Of a DNA stretch of 64,000 bases, positions 13,301-25,201 are shown one piece after another (position 1 is the first letter of the stretch; every line of letters begins with the position of its first letter). Source of the DNA: Amaurobius ferox (taxonomy: Eukaryota; Arthropoda; Arachnida; Araneae; Amaurobiidae); the NCBI GenBank assembly GCA_951213105.1, contig OX578142.1, forward strand, positions 114,697,065-114,761,064, written 5' to 3'. Under the pieces are notes generated by a model. That model worked only from the letters and a program-made list of their open reading frames with translations, did no database searches and was not told where the DNA came from. Position numbers and translations under genes: made by a program.

Positions 13301-14174
13301 TTTTGCTAAAGAAAACATATACCGGTTTTTTGCAATGCGATCAGAATTTCTGCTTCTCATCTTATAGTATAGCTGGGATTCTTCGTATTGCTGGTATTCT
13401 TTTTCAGCACAACTAAAATTCCTTATTTTTTACACCACAGCTAGGCACACATTATTACAGCGTATTTGTAAAAACGAGGATTGCCATTATATGAGCAATT
13501 CATTTATAAATGAATGGGGTTTTTTCAATGTAGAGATGGCTTTTTCTATTTACTTTGCATTTATTAACTGCATTTCAGAAATGGAAAAATTAATTTGTTA
13601 ACCTTTCAGGAAGGAAATAAAAGGATTTTTTCCTCCTTCAGAAATCAGTTCCGCTCTCATTTACATATCAGCCGAGGAATTTATTCTCCAGACGTGATGA
13701 CCCTGGTCGGAATTTTTTATTCTATAATCATGGCCAATTGTATTGTTCTAATCACATTCTTTTTATAAGATTGCGTTTTAAGATTGGTTTCACCTCAAAT
13801 CTCATAGGCTAGTAAGACTCGGCTATATTGAATATGATAATCTATCAATTTGAAAACCAAAATATATTATTTCCTAACAACTCAAAACCAGCATATCTGA
13901 TTGCTTTATTGGTATTATAGAAGCAAAACAAAACAATCATTTAGTCGCATATTATTTTCTTCATTTCGATAAAGTATTAGTACAATAAAGAAAAAATATT
14001 CCTGTTTTTTCGTATATGTTACAGTAAATAAATTTCTTTTTCTTTTTTTTCTTCTTTTTGTAGCAGATCAAAATAAAAATTAAAAATCTGTCAGTGAAAT
14101 ATAAAGTCTTTGCCAAAGTTCATTTCAACATTTTATGAATATAAATATATTAATGTTGTACTGGTTTTCTGTTA

Positions 14175-14176
<2 letters not shown>
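10337..14176. other. AT-rich stretch with small repeats only
   Basis: Holds a TTTC microsatellite near 11192-11210, two close TGTGACGTCA motifs at about 11297 and 11333 (see the 41865 block), and a short repeated TTAACTCGGGAT phrase near 11706 and 11741. No gene can be supported. Confidence 0.4.

Positions 14177-14216
<40 letters not shown>
14177..14216. repeat. (AT)n microsatellite
   Basis: About 40 bases of alternating AT. Confidence 0.95.
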
Positions 14217-14219
<3 letters not shown>

Positions 14220-15404
14220 TTTCCATAGAATGTGTAGCGAATTCATGTCTTACCTTATGTTATGTCAAATTAACTGTTGGGATTAAAATTTATCATTATT
14301 ATAGAATTAATGCCTATTCAGAATAGAATGATACTAATTTGATTCCAATTCTAACGAATAGAATCTTTTAAGAAATTTTAAGCACTTTTTTTCTTTCGTT
14401 TTTGAGGTTTTAAGTAGCTGATTTTAAATTAGCTCTACTTTACATATAAAAATTGTGTTTATAATTGAGTATGAAGTTATACATATATGAATCAGAAAAC
14501 CATAAATTGCGTTGCAAATATTATAAAATAATATCAACTTTTTCCTGAGCATTTGAAGTATTTACTTTCTTAATACCTAAGTGTAGTCTTGAGTAAAAAA
14601 CTGATTTATTTATTTTACATATAAAACATCCAGCTCAAAAGAAAGTGCTTAAAGGTGAGTAAATCAAAATTCCACAAATGGTAATAAAAGTCAACCTCAC
14701 ATTTATGCGGCTTCATCAGGAGTGTTTGTGAAAGGTAAGTCACACACACACACCCTTTAACGCTGTATGCTCTATTGTCTGTTAGTTCATACTCTTATGT
14801 ATATTGCAGCACTAAGCATTTATTTTTGAGTGACTTCATGAAGACCATTGTGTCTGGCATTACTATGAACTCTTTGTAAAAAAGAGAAAGATAGAAATAA
14901 GAAAAAACAGCCTTTCAATTGAAAGCAGGACAGCCCTACTGTAATAGGTAAGGCTTCCGAACCAGTTTGGCTCTCTGCTACAAGCCTAATCGCTACTGAA
15001 GCTAACCGACTTGTCTCTGCTGTAGGTATCCCGCAATACGACAACGGGAAATATTAAATTTCCGTTAACTACGGAAGCCAGATTTATTTCAGAATTAGCA
15101 TATGCTGGCGAAATCTTTCAAGTGACTTTATTTATCGCGTCCGATCAGAAGTCCGGCGACCGACCGTAAAAGTTACTGAGCTGTGACTCTTTTTTTAGGA
15201 GATTAAGGAAATGAGTTTGTCTGTACGTATTTTTTTATTTTGATTCTTTGGGAATCCTAAATCTCGTGAACATTAAGTGCTTCTGGAATTCTGCGTCCCA
15301 TTAAAGAGGTAAATGGGATTTTTGTAACGAAGAAAGTATGACAGAGTAGCAACATCTTGCAGTAACAACATCTTGTTTGCGACATTTTCTTACATAATGA
15401 AGGA
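14217..15404. other. AT-rich stretch, nothing firm
   Basis: The minus strand at about 14700-14730 contains ACACTCCTGATGAAGCCGC, a phrase of the type seen in invertebrate dispersed repeats. Moderate GC at 14930-15030 shows a minus-strand frame with no recognised domain. Confidence 0.4.
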
Positions 15405-15993
15405 ATGTGTCTGTCTGCTGCGGGAAGTCTAAGCATCACACGGCCATGGAATTTTGTACGCAGGTACTTCAGGACCCTGGAAGTTGTACGTTGGCGTTAT
15501 TTTTCTTTATATCCGAATGAGTTTCTTTAGTTATTTTATATTTTAGTATTTTCACACAAATCGGTTTCTTAGCGACCGAATATATTATCACATAGCATTC
15601 ATTTTGACACCATCGGAAAGATCAAAGAAGGTTCTTTCCGGCGATGAATGAACCCATCCGTAGGATAGATTCTTCATACATATTTTTTTAAATATATTGA
15701 AATTTGCATTTTTCAGGTGATCTGATTTTTATTTCGCTGCATTCGAAAAAATTAGATGAACACAATTCTATTGTCTGGCTAAAAGTTTTGCATATATCCT
15801 CGTATTTTAACAAAACAAAATCTCAATTAGTGAGTAATTTAATTCTTTTTTTTTTTTTAAGTAAAGCACAAATATTCATAGTTTAACCCGCCTATAATGG
15901 GCGTTTTGTGTTTGACGATTTGGAAACTGAGAGGTATTTTTTAAGTAGCGGACGCTTATTTAGACCCGGACAACGGTGAGTAATTCTTTATAG
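15405..15993 (+). mobile_element. Helitron-like non-autonomous element, copy 1
   Basis: Segments 15405-15560 and 15935-15993 match 61426-61595 and 61905-61972 in the same order: TGTCTGTCTG, CTAAGCATCRYACGRCCATGG, GGTACTTCAGG, then TTAAGTAG..GCTTATTT and the end. The end is a GC hairpin, ACCCGGACAACGGTGAGT, followed a few bases later by a TATAG/CTAG terminus. A short GC hairpin just before a CTRR end is the standard 3' signature of Helitrons. No Rep/helicase coding is present, so the copy is non-autonomous. The middle differs between the copies. It ends 91 bases before the first ATG of the gene. Confidence 0.55.
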
Positions 15994-16084
15994 TTTCTAA
16001 ATATATTAAATCTCCCAAAGATCTCAATTCCTGTAATACTCATAAAACATGAATATCGTTAACTTTTAAGGATTTTTATCTTCA

Positions 16085-16229
16085 ATGAAAGATCCCTGGA
16101 CTTATTTTTCAAATGTTAAATCGCTACTAAGAGGAAAGAGGGATCAACATATTCAGTATGGTGGAGATTGTAAATCTCCGGCAAAACGTTTAGTATTTTC
16201 CGACACGACGGTTGATGTGCAAGCACACG
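16085..16229 (+). CDS. Exon 1 (coding), hypothetical protein residues 1-48
   Basis: Open from ATG 16085 to a GTATGT donor at 16230, ending one base into codon 49. It begins MKDPWTYFSNVKSLLRGK and includes KSPAKRLVF (residues 30-38). That stretch has a possible proline-directed phosphorylation site (S31-P32) and a K-x-L-x-F string like the cyclin-docking RxLxF motif seen in CDK substrates. This is motif similarity only. An in-frame TAA at 16067-16069 lies upstream, which supports the ATG. However, the same bases form an AAG acceptor at 16068-16070 with a branch-like TTAAC before it. The exon could therefore be internal and start at 16071, adding residues FLSS before the methionine. Confidence 0.72.
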
Positions 16230-16368
16230 GTATGTTTTAGATAGCGCTTTAGGGATTTAGAAACGTCTGTTCAATCTTTTCTTTGTTCTTTATTAACAGC
16301 GTGATTAATTTCGATATCCAACAACCATAATCTGCTTTCGCTTCTAATAAAGCATTTTTCCTTCCAAG

Positions 16369-16441
16369 GTGTCGCTCCAGGACCCGAGGGGGCCGTGACT
16401 TCTGCTTTGAGGTACTGGAAAGCCCTCAGCAAGAATAGAAG
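16369..16441 (+). CDS. Exon 2 (coding), hypothetical protein residues 49-73
   Basis: The acceptor is TTTTTCCTTCCAAG, with a clear pyrimidine tract, and the donor is AG|GTGAGT at 16442. Its first two bases complete glycine codon 49 left open by exon 1. Twenty-three codons follow (GPEGAVTSALRYWKALSKNR in the core), and two bases are carried into arginine 73. The alternative frame beginning GTG TCG stops after nine codons, so only the phase set by exon 1 stays open. ALRYWKAL could form a short amphipathic helix. A superficial likeness to the NPY/NPF helix was considered and dropped because no amidation site follows. Confidence 0.75.
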
Positions 16442-17855
16442 GTGAGTTTTCAGTTTGTTTCACTTACTATAGTATATAAGTTACGAGTCATTACTCCCAG
16501 AAGAAGTGAGATCTGAGGTAAAGTATTTTTCGGATTTTTATCACCGGTACTACCGAAAGATACTCGCTTTCAAACATTTAGGTCATTGGGGAATAATTAC
16601 AAAGCCTGCTAGAGTGCATCATTAGCTTGATAATTAATAATTAAATAAGTGATAACCAAATGCCATCATCCTTAGAAGCATGACGTTTCTAAACACTGTG
16701 CTGTTAATTTGTCAATCTGCAAAATTCATGTAGGACACAGTGAAAGAACTACGAAATATGAATAATATAACTATTAAAGTGAAAACGGAAAAATAATCGG
16801 TTTTAGCAAGAATAAACGGATGGGTGACAGTTCTATTTACTCTTCAAGCATATATTTTGATAAAATTACTGTGGAACTATCATAATTACTTTGGTAGAGC
16901 AACACATTCCCTTCTATTAGTTTAAATCCTTCATTGATTCTGAATTCGCTGCCTGCATTATTTCATGTATAAGGGCATTTCAAATTAATTGTTTTAAATT
17001 TTTACTTAAAATATAAAATATTTTCGGTCTGCGTTTTTTCGGTTTCTGGCCTCTCTTGGGTATAAATTAAGACATATTAAAATTTTTTTGAAATAGTGTT
17101 GGTCAGCAATTGTCTGTATCCCTCTTCACTCATTATACTTAACGCAGTCATGAGTCTTAGCAGTTTTTCTGAGTTATTCTGAAAATGAAATTGTCCAGCA
17201 CTTTTTTATTTTAAGTCCCGAAAGTTTTCTCCTGATTTGAAGCAGATTCTTCTACTGGGACTTTAATTTAATCGCTTGTTTCTCAAAATTATTTTTACTT
17301 CAAATCATTAATTTTATATTTCATTGAAAGGCATTATTGTTTACCAAGTTCTAACAAAGTACATACGTCACATAGAAATAATTCCGGGGCCATACATTGT
17401 AAAGTATTCTTTCAAATAAATTGCAGGACTTACGACTTCCTATAGCTCATTTAGTTCTTTCCTTTGGTTTGAGTATTATGCACGAATACACTTACGTTAA
17501 ATTTTATTATTACTTATACAGAGTTAAGTGTCTGAACTTAAAGAACTTAATCCAATGACTTGAATTATGTAAAAAACTTGTAATTTAGTATATGAAATTA
17601 TTGTTCTGAAACAAATGAATTCATTATCCAACTGGATTTTAATAAACGCTTTATTTATCTTTCACACACACACATCTTATTTATAACATTTGCAAATACT
17701 ATATGCTATATTAAACGTGTTGAGTAAAATTTCAGCGTTATGAAATAAAAAAGAAATAAGAAAAATGTTATAAAAAGTTTTACAAACAAATCAACTCTGT
17801 GATTTATTTTTATCGGTATGGCCTTCTGGTTTTGCTATAAAATTCATCATTTGGA

Positions 17856-17899
17856 AATATTTCAGTTTCTTTAATTGCAACTTAAGAAACTGAAATATT
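17856..17899. repeat. Perfect 16-bp hairpin in intron 2
   Basis: AATATTTCAGTTTCTT (17856-17871) is followed by a 12-base loop and its exact reverse complement AAGAAACTGAAATATT (17884-17899). The stem is shorter than a usual pre-miRNA, so I call it only an inverted repeat. Confidence 0.8.
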
Positions 17900-18589
17900 A
17901 TCATTTTATTCATCATTTTTGTTCAAAACTAAACGTATTGCGGATTGGCAATTGTGCTCACTCTTCCCCCCACCCTAAAAAAAAACCCTTGCGTCATTCT
18001 TAGACATGTTGAGAATTGATGCATGATCTGTGACTGTGAGATTCTATTAAATTGGTTAATTGGCTTGAAAATTATTTTCGTGCATCTGGGCAGTTATGTG
18101 ACCGACCTTCCCCTCGTGCTCGTGTTGAAAACGTTGACCTGCGGGCATTTCTTTCACGATTCAGGAACGCCGGATAGCCTCTATCCACACTTTGTGTTTG
18201 AGCACTGATAAAATTGATCATAAAATGAGATCTGAAATGAATTTTTCACGGATTTTTTTCTGTCAAAGTAGGCGAAAGAGGGACATAATCTCTATTTTAA
18301 AATTAATAAAGTTTATGTTGTTACCTTAAAATAATATTTTAATTATCAGTAATGATAGCAAAGTACGCCCGTTTAAATGGACTAATATGGGTCGAAATGA
18401 GAATAAAAATTTAAAATTTTCTATAGTTGATGCATTTTTTTCTGATTTTAAACTGTAGTATTTTCCCATCAAGTGTAATAATATGTGGATAACAGGATTG
18501 CTGTAGTTGAAAGTAAGTAAAACTAGAAGATCAGGGTAATCCTGAGACTTCCCATGGTAAAATGTGGGCACTCGTCCTCTGAGCTAAAT

Positions 18590-18895
18590 TATATATATCA
18601 TTAAATATATTTTCTCTGTATTCACATTTACACAGCATACACAGTATACCACCTAAATTTGCTCCAAATCGTATCCTCAATTCTTAAGATTATGAAGGGT
18701 CAATGATTTTGACAAAATCCTGTATTATAGAAAAACTGTATATATTTCTCAGGTTTTTTTCCCCTGTGTTCACATTTGCATAATGTATGAAACTTCTTAC
18801 CCAAATTTGGTACAGATTGTTCCAGTGGATTTCGAGATTAAGAAGTGGCAACGATTTGGCACGCACCCACAGACCTACAAAAGTAATTTCTGGTA
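18590..18895. repeat. Dispersed repeat with two diverged ~150-bp modules
   Basis: Two blocks (about 18608-18715 and 18745-18875) share the order CTGTRTTCACATTT, ..CCTAAATTTG/CCCAAATTTGGT, TCC..GATT..GAGATTAAGAAG/..CTTAAGATTATGAAG and AATGATTT/ACGATTTGGCAC. Such A-rich 'AATTTGGTACAGATT' text is typical of old arthropod dispersed repeats. No coding potential. Confidence 0.5.
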
Positions 18896-21075
18896 CGTAG
18901 TGGCCCCAATGACGATGTACTTACAGTGAAAACTCGACCTGTGATTAAATCACGATAATCACCATACTTTACTTAGGCTCAATAAGTTAAAGTAAAAAAT
19001 TTGCTTAATTGACTGTTAAAAGAATATCTATCAAGAAAAGTGGTACAATTTATAATCACTTTCACCATATTTTCTTCTAGTTCAGCGTGAGGAAAATGTA
19101 ATGTAGGCCTCGTGAAGAATCCACATTAATTGTGCATCTTGTATCCATTATTCAAATGTTTCAATCCAATAGAAATCAACAAACACTATTCACTTATTTC
19201 TTCTGAATTTAATTTGAAGAGGGAAAACGTAGAAAGCGTTCCTCAAACGCTTAAAGTGACGTTTTGATGACCTTCACAAACTCAATGAAAGCAATTGATA
19301 GCTGCATGACATGTGACCATTGCTATATGCTAATGAGTTCCAGCTGTCGAGTTTTTAGCGTAAAATCTTTTTAGTATGTAGCCCAAAACGAGGCATCGTT
19401 CCAATGAAATGATTCAGTTCATTTGAATTTGATCTACTTTAACTGTCATATTGTGACGCTGAATTTTGAGTTCTACTGATCCTATAAAATGTGACTAAAA
19501 TGCCAAATATGTTTTGAACATTATGACTCTTTAAAAGCCTTTGATCATTTTCTCCAAATGTTTTGCATATTTAGATACTTCTCACAAAATATTTTATTTC
19601 GATGTTTTTTATGGATTTTTTTTAGCTTGTTGGCGTGTCACTGACACATCAATACAAGTTCAAAATCGAAATCATTCATATCATGGCAAGCAGTTAAAGT
19701 ACATTTTAAACATGGGCATATGAAGTTCACGATACAATAGTAGGAAAAGTATACTTCAGAATGGAGCTGAGAGATAACCATACAGCATCTTAACTGATAC
19801 TACAGTCTTTTTGAACGAAAATAATGTATTTTAATATTTTGTGCCAGGTAGTAAGTAATGATGCATATTTCATTACTCTCATATTTGTTCTTTTGCAAAA
19901 TGAATCCTTTCAAACTTCACTGTAAAAATTGACGTAAAATTTGATATAAATAAATAAAACCCATCTGGACTTTCTGAAAATTGAACATTTATTTATTGCG
20001 TCATTGTTTATAAATCTGTAAATTGGTAATAATTATTGCATCAGTTAGATGTATGCATTATTTACAGAAAACACCTCTGTATCATGAAATCTATATATGA
20101 TCACATTGCTTTTTCAGATATATATTTTAAATTCTCAGTATGAAATGCTATTCACAATTTCTGTTTTGCATTAATCAGATTTTAACCACGAACACGAAAT
20201 ATCTCAAAAATTTTCTGATTTTAAAATTTTCTGAATTTGAATTTCTCTCCCTATTTAGAACCATTAATATATTGACTTTAAAATAATATTTATATTTATT
20301 TTCGAACAGAAATTTCATCTGCATTTAAGATGTAATATATGTCTCGACTCTTTTAGAACTTTACCTTTAAATTAAACCAACACTGAAAGGCATTATTAAA
20401 ATCACATTAAGTGCCAGGGATGTGCACAGAATCAAATTAAACTTGCATAACACTTTTATTAACTTAAAATATAGGGCGAATTGGTTGAAAAGAAATCTGA
20501 AATTTTTGTAATCTATGCAACATGAACAAATTACAATTAAATTACCGCTACGATACATTGATTCAAATGAAAAACATATCCCAATCGTTTCCTATAAATT
20601 AAACTTAATACAAAAATAATAGTAATTGCCTACAAGTCAAATGCTTAATATAACCAACAGTTTCTTTACTCCTTTGCTTACCGTACTGAACAACCAATAG
20701 ACGGGATTAAACTGCCAAAACGTTCTCCAAAAGAAAAATGAAAAAAATGATTTCTTTCCTTTTAGAATCAAGCCATCTGTCAGCCATTGCAATCTTAGCA
20801 CACAACTTAACGAAAACGAGGTAAATAACAACAAATAGGTTACTATGACCTCACACTTTTTTCAGTGTTCTTTTAATATTTGCATTACAGCAGTTCTTAT
20901 ACGTCACAGCAGTAATTTGCTAAACTTTTCACTGTCACATGTGTTCACTTAGGATTGAAATAATATTGTGATTGGAAATCTCATAGCATGTATTGATGTA
21001 GGTATTCTGCATTTATATGTACTGGTATCGCATATCTCAACGGGTTTGTATTGATTTTTATTATCTGTTATAAAG

Positions 21076-21131
21076 AAATGGTACCGTATCCAGCTTTCCT
21101 AGAAAAAGTGATTCGCCAGTCTGGATAAAAG
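21076..21131 (+). CDS. Exon 3 (coding), hypothetical protein residues 73-91
   Basis: A 56-base micro-exon between ATCTGTTATAAAG and a strong donor G|GTAAGT at 21132. Its first base completes arginine 73. Eighteen codons follow (NGTVSSFPRKSDSPVWIK) and one base is passed on for glutamate 92. The same-strand frame starting AAATGG stops at TAG after eight codons, so the phase dictated by exon 2 is the one that stays open. SFPRKSDSP is rich in possible phosphorylation sites. The exon is too short for standard open-frame scans, and the phase match on both sides is the main evidence. Confidence 0.68.
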
Positions 21132-21811
21132 GTAAGTGTAATTTTTAGTTTTGTAAAAGTAATTTCTGATGCAGCAAAAATGAAATAGGATGGAAGCATT
21201 ATTATAAATTTATAAATATAGTGTAAACAAAACTATTAGCAAATTTTATGTTTAGCAGTAATAATTTAGAAACGTATCACGTACATGCAATGGGCAGTCT
21301 TGGAGAACGTGTTTCCTTATGAGAAGTATGTGTAGACTATCCCAAACAAATTTGCGATTTGTGAGCAAGCTCTTTTTTTCCTTCTAAAAATGATAATGAT
21401 AGCAGAACATAACTCGATTCAGAGAACGGAACAAATGACATTTTTATTTTCCATCTATTCCCTGTGTTTTATTTCACTTAAGTTTTTGATATTTTCTTCG
21501 ATTTTTTTTCATGTTCAATTTTGTATGTGCATGTAATTCTCTTCTATGATAAGTTGATGACCTTTATTTCAAAAGAGCAGTTTGCCGAGATATTACTCAA
21601 AATGCATTTTTTTACCAATTGACTTTTAGCGTTCTCGTATCACGTTGTGCTTTTATTTTGATTGATGATCAGAATTTTAAAAAAATCTATATTTTTAGAG
21701 ATTTGAGGACCATAATTTGCTATCTTTTGATTCATGAGAGTTTACAACTATTTACATACATTTAAACTGAATTTAGTTATCGTTTTATCCTTTTCTTATT
21801 TATACTATTGA

Positions 21812-22702
21812 TTCAATAAATTTGGTCTCTAGAAATTTCACTGGAAATAAATACAAAAGTAGTAGTTGAGAATTTAAATGGTATTTTCATATACTATAAC
21901 GAGATATTTTATCATAATTACTAACATTGTTATATTAACAGGCACGATCTTGATGATCAAATAAAATGTTAAGTTATTGTTTACTGTTAATTCAATAAAT
22001 TTGGTCTCTAGAAATTTTACTGGAAATAAATACAAAAGTAGTAGTTGAGAATTTAAATGGTATTTTCATATACTATAACGAGATAATTTATCATAATTGC
22101 TAACATTGTTGTATTAACAGTCACGATCTTGATGATCAAATAAAATGTTAAGTTAGTGTTTACTGTTGATTCAATAAATTTGGTCTCTAGAAATTTTACT
22201 GGAAATAAATAAAAAAGTAGTAGTTGAGAATTTAAATGATATTTTCATATACTATAACGAGATAATTTATCATAATTGCTGACATTGTTATATTAACAGT
22301 CACGATCTTGATGATCAAATAAAATATTAAGTTATTGTTTACTGTTGATTCAATAAATTTGGTCTCTAGAAATTTTACTGGAAATAAATACAAAAGTAGT
22401 AGTTGAGAATTTAAATGGTATTTTCATACACTATAACGAGATAATTTATCATAATTGCTAACATTGTTATATTATCAGACACGATCTTGATGATCAAATA
22501 AAATGTTAAGTTATTGTTTACTGTTGATTCAATAAATTTGGTCTCTAGAAATTTTACTGGAAATAAATACAAAAGTAGTAGTTGAGAATTTAAATGGTAT
22601 TTTCATATACTATAATGAGATAATTTATCATAATTACTAACATTGTTATATTAACAGACACGATATTGATGATCAAATAAAATGTTAAGTTATTGTTTAC
22701 TA
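21812..22702. repeat. Tandem array, five copies of a 179-bp unit
   Basis: Copies start at 21812, 21991, 22170, 22349 and 22528, an exact 179-bp spacing each time. Every copy begins TTCAATAAATTTGGTCTCTA and ends near AAATGTTAAGTTATTGTTTAC, with only scattered substitutions between copies. The unit is very AT-rich and has no open frame. The constant length and low divergence suggest recent unequal exchange or replication slippage. It could be an island of a satellite family found elsewhere in the genome. Confidence 0.97.
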
Positions 22703-23569
22703 AATACTTTCCAATAGTTACTAGTTTCATGTCCTGCTGTAAATATGTTTGATTCCCCAAACGTTTTATTTCTATGGTTATTAAGCACAAGATTTTGCTT
22801 TGAGTGTAACACTTTGTAAATGTATTCTAATTTTTCTGTACTTTTTGATATGCTGTATCGCAAAACTGACTGTCAACATTTTCCAGACCATTACTAGTGA
22901 AGAACAAGTCCTCTACCTTTGTTATTATTAATATTGCATACCAACAATATTATATACCTATTGTTAAAGCCTACTTTTATCTAGACATTAGAAATTTTAC
23001 TTTTTCACAGGATGAGGATGTGTGATATTTCTGGAAGTAATCAAGTGGTTTTCATGAAATTCCGCATCTTTCGAATAAACGAAACAAATCGAAAAAAAAA
23101 GTATTTTTCCAATGAATACTGTTACGTGGTCCTTACCATATGCCCCCTTCAATTTTTTGAAAACAAAAATTCGAAAACCCGAAAAAAAAATATATGACCG
23201 TAATTATGTTGAAATTTGTTGCAAAAAGTGTTGTCAATGTTTTATTAAGAAGTGAATGCCGTAACTTACGAAACGATGACTTGCCGAACGTGATGTGGTT
23301 GAGAATATTGCATTAAAAAATCTAAAATAGAAAATTTCCAAAATTAGATATATTTACTATTATCAAGTGACTGAATGCTTTGTAAGCACTTTCAATCAAA
23401 ATGTATTATGTTGTAATTATTAAGCCTTTCGTGATAAATTAGAAAACTTACTTTTCCACGGAGAAAGATATATCTTTTGAAATAGTCAAAGCATTATTTT
23501 AATGGGCGACAACATTGAGTCGATTGATATTTAGAGATTATTTACTAATATTAAAGCTCTAATATGTAA
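22703..23569. other. AT-rich intronic stretch, nothing recognised
   Basis: No repeat boundary, RNA gene or exon seen. Confidence 0.45.
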
Positions 23570-23650
23570 TATTGTTTTCCCTCAAAATCGAAATCTGTTA
23601 ATCTGTTGTGAAAGTTATATGTTGGACACATTAATTTTTTGATACAAGAT
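23570..23650 (+). repeat. Dispersed repeat fragment shared with 8935-8990
   Basis: TTCCCTCAAAATCGAAATCT..TTGTGAAAG..ATGTTGGACACATTA aligns with TTTCCTAAATATCGAAATTT..GTAATGAAAATCATGTGCTGGATATATCA at 8930. This is diverged, non-coding repeat material. Confidence 0.45.
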
Positions 23651-23925
23651 AACATCCTATTCGACGAAACTCCACAACGTTAAAATATCTTCTATAAATC
23701 GTATGGTTTTTGAAAAGAAAATCGAATTTTGATACTTTTCAAACAATAGTGATATAAGCGGCAGATTCAAATTGCTCGGGCACCATTGTAAAATTGCCCT
23801 GTCCCACCAGGGTTACGAACAACGGATCTCCGCTTGTTTAATCAAAATTCAATCCAGTCAGAGTTAGTTTTTCTTCTATAGTTAAAGTTGCACAGACCGC
23901 TTCTAAAATAAGAGCTTGCAATTTC

Positions 23926-23996
23926 GTCCCAGTAGCTCAAACATACAGCGTCAGCTGACCAGTTTGAAGATCCAGGGTTCGATTCCTTGTTGGGGC
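23926..23996 (+). repeat. tRNA-like sequence (SINE head or tRNA pseudogene)
   Basis: A 71-base segment folds partly as a tRNA. GTCCCAG at the start can pair with TTGGGGC at the end, GTAGCTCAAACATACAGCG resembles an A box and D arm, and GGGTTCGATTCC is a perfect B box in a paired T arm. The anticodon loop lacks the invariant T33, so it is not a working tRNA. The preceding AATAAGAGCTTGCAATTTCG is shared with the copy at 31878-31967, which points to a repeated tRNA-derived element and not an isolated pseudogene. Confidence 0.65.
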
Positions 23997-24371
23997 TGCA
24001 GGGTTCTTTACAAAGTGGACAATATCTTTAAAACGCTGAAATGTAAATATTGAATTTATATTAGGAAATTATATCATGTGCAATAATTTTCGAAATTTCT
24101 ATTTCTGCCGTTGCTTATCCAATAGAATTTATTCTAATAATTGTAAAATCTACTCAGTAAATAGAAATAATTATGATGTACGCCTATTGTTAGATAGACG
24201 CTAAAGTAAATCTGTTGAATTGAGCTTACTAACAATAGTCTTTCCTTCTATATTTGAGGTAAACCCTGCATGTATTTTACCTTGAACTGAGAAGAAAGAA
24301 AGCATATTATTAAACATTAAATTTGTTCTCAAACAATTTTTACAAATAATTTGTGTTTTTACATATTTACC

Positions 24372-24435
24372 TTATTCATCATCATTGACTTATTCATCAT
24401 CATTGACTTATTCATCATCATTGACTTATTCATCG
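24372..24435. repeat. 18-bp minisatellite, 3.5 copies
   Basis: TTATTCATCATCATTGAC is repeated three times without change, followed by a partial TTATTCATCG. Confidence 0.95.
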
Positions 24436-25112
24436 CATTCATTACCTTACTACTTTTACTTCGGATTTAGTATATTCTAACATTTTACTCCAGAAAGTGC
24501 CAGAGGAAGCATATGGCAAATGTTATTATCTTGAAGTGCGAGAGCGACAGGATAGTCCTATTTTATCAGTAGTTCCGGCGGCTACTGTGATAAAACCTAC
24601 ACCTTTATCTGAGACCCTTCTGTGATTAAATACTACGATAAATCGACTCTAGGCTGTACAATAAAACGTATCGGCTGGCTTTGCCAAATTGAAATAATTA
24701 TTTCAGTCGGGGGCGGGTCACGAATAAGATTATTATGTGACTACAGATAATCTTTGGTTCGACAGTAATAATTCTAAATCTTATCCTAAAAGTGGAACTT
24801 CCGGGAATTGTAGAATAATGTCAAATGGTTTCTTTTTTTGTTTATCTTGTATATGTATTTCAGCGCGCATTTTAGAGATATTTGTTTCCTCCAAGTCGTA
24901 TAATTTTTAAAACGAGCCTAACAGGTAATTTAAAGATAATTTCTTTCACTTAATAGCACATATGGATTGATTGATAACTATTAACAGTACATTTTCCATT
25001 TACATTTTACTTATGTATCAAAACATTTATATTAAAGGTGTCTTAAAATTATCAAAAAACATTATCCATATATACCATTAAAGTTAAAATTAATAATTCA
25101 TCGAATATCTAA

Positions 25113-25192
25113 AACTTACCAACCGAATATTTAAATACTTCTAATATCTAAAACTCACTACACCGAATGTAATTCAGTTGGTAAGTTTAAAG
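25113..25192. repeat. Inverted repeat, ~18-bp arms
   Basis: AAACTTACCAACCGAAT near 25113 and ATTCAGTTGGTAAGTTTA near 25172 are reverse complements with one mismatch, separated by about 42 bases. It may be a degraded small inverted-repeat element next to the hAT MITE. Confidence 0.6.
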
Positions 25193-25201
25193 TACCAGAA
25201 G

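Larger units (their letters stand above)
16442..21075 (+). other. Intron 2, 4.6 kb, AT-rich
   Basis: Bounded by AG|GTGAGT and ATAAAG|A. Apart from a perfect hairpin at 17856-17899 and a dispersed repeat at 18590-18895, I see no further feature. A GC-richer patch at 18090-18190 is open for 61 codons but lacks a matching donor, so it is not called an exon. Confidence 0.6.

Noticed and set aside
16369..16441. Neuropeptide Y/F-like helix in exon 2
   Set aside because: ALRYWKAL looks superficially similar, but no RxRF/Y amidation and dibasic site follows in the spliced product and no signal peptide precedes it.
18023..18208. Possible extra exon with raised GC in intron 2
   Set aside because: No donor that preserves the phase-2 to phase-2 requirement could be found, and the frame has no recognisable motif.
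21812..22702. CRISPR-like array
   Set aside because: The repeats are 179 bp and directly adjacent, with no unique spacers; they are a eukaryotic tandem repeat. The same holds for the 138-bp and shorter arrays.
23926..23996. Functional tRNA gene
   Set aside because: The acceptor and T arms are good, but the anticodon loop lacks T33 and a related copy is embedded in a larger repeat.
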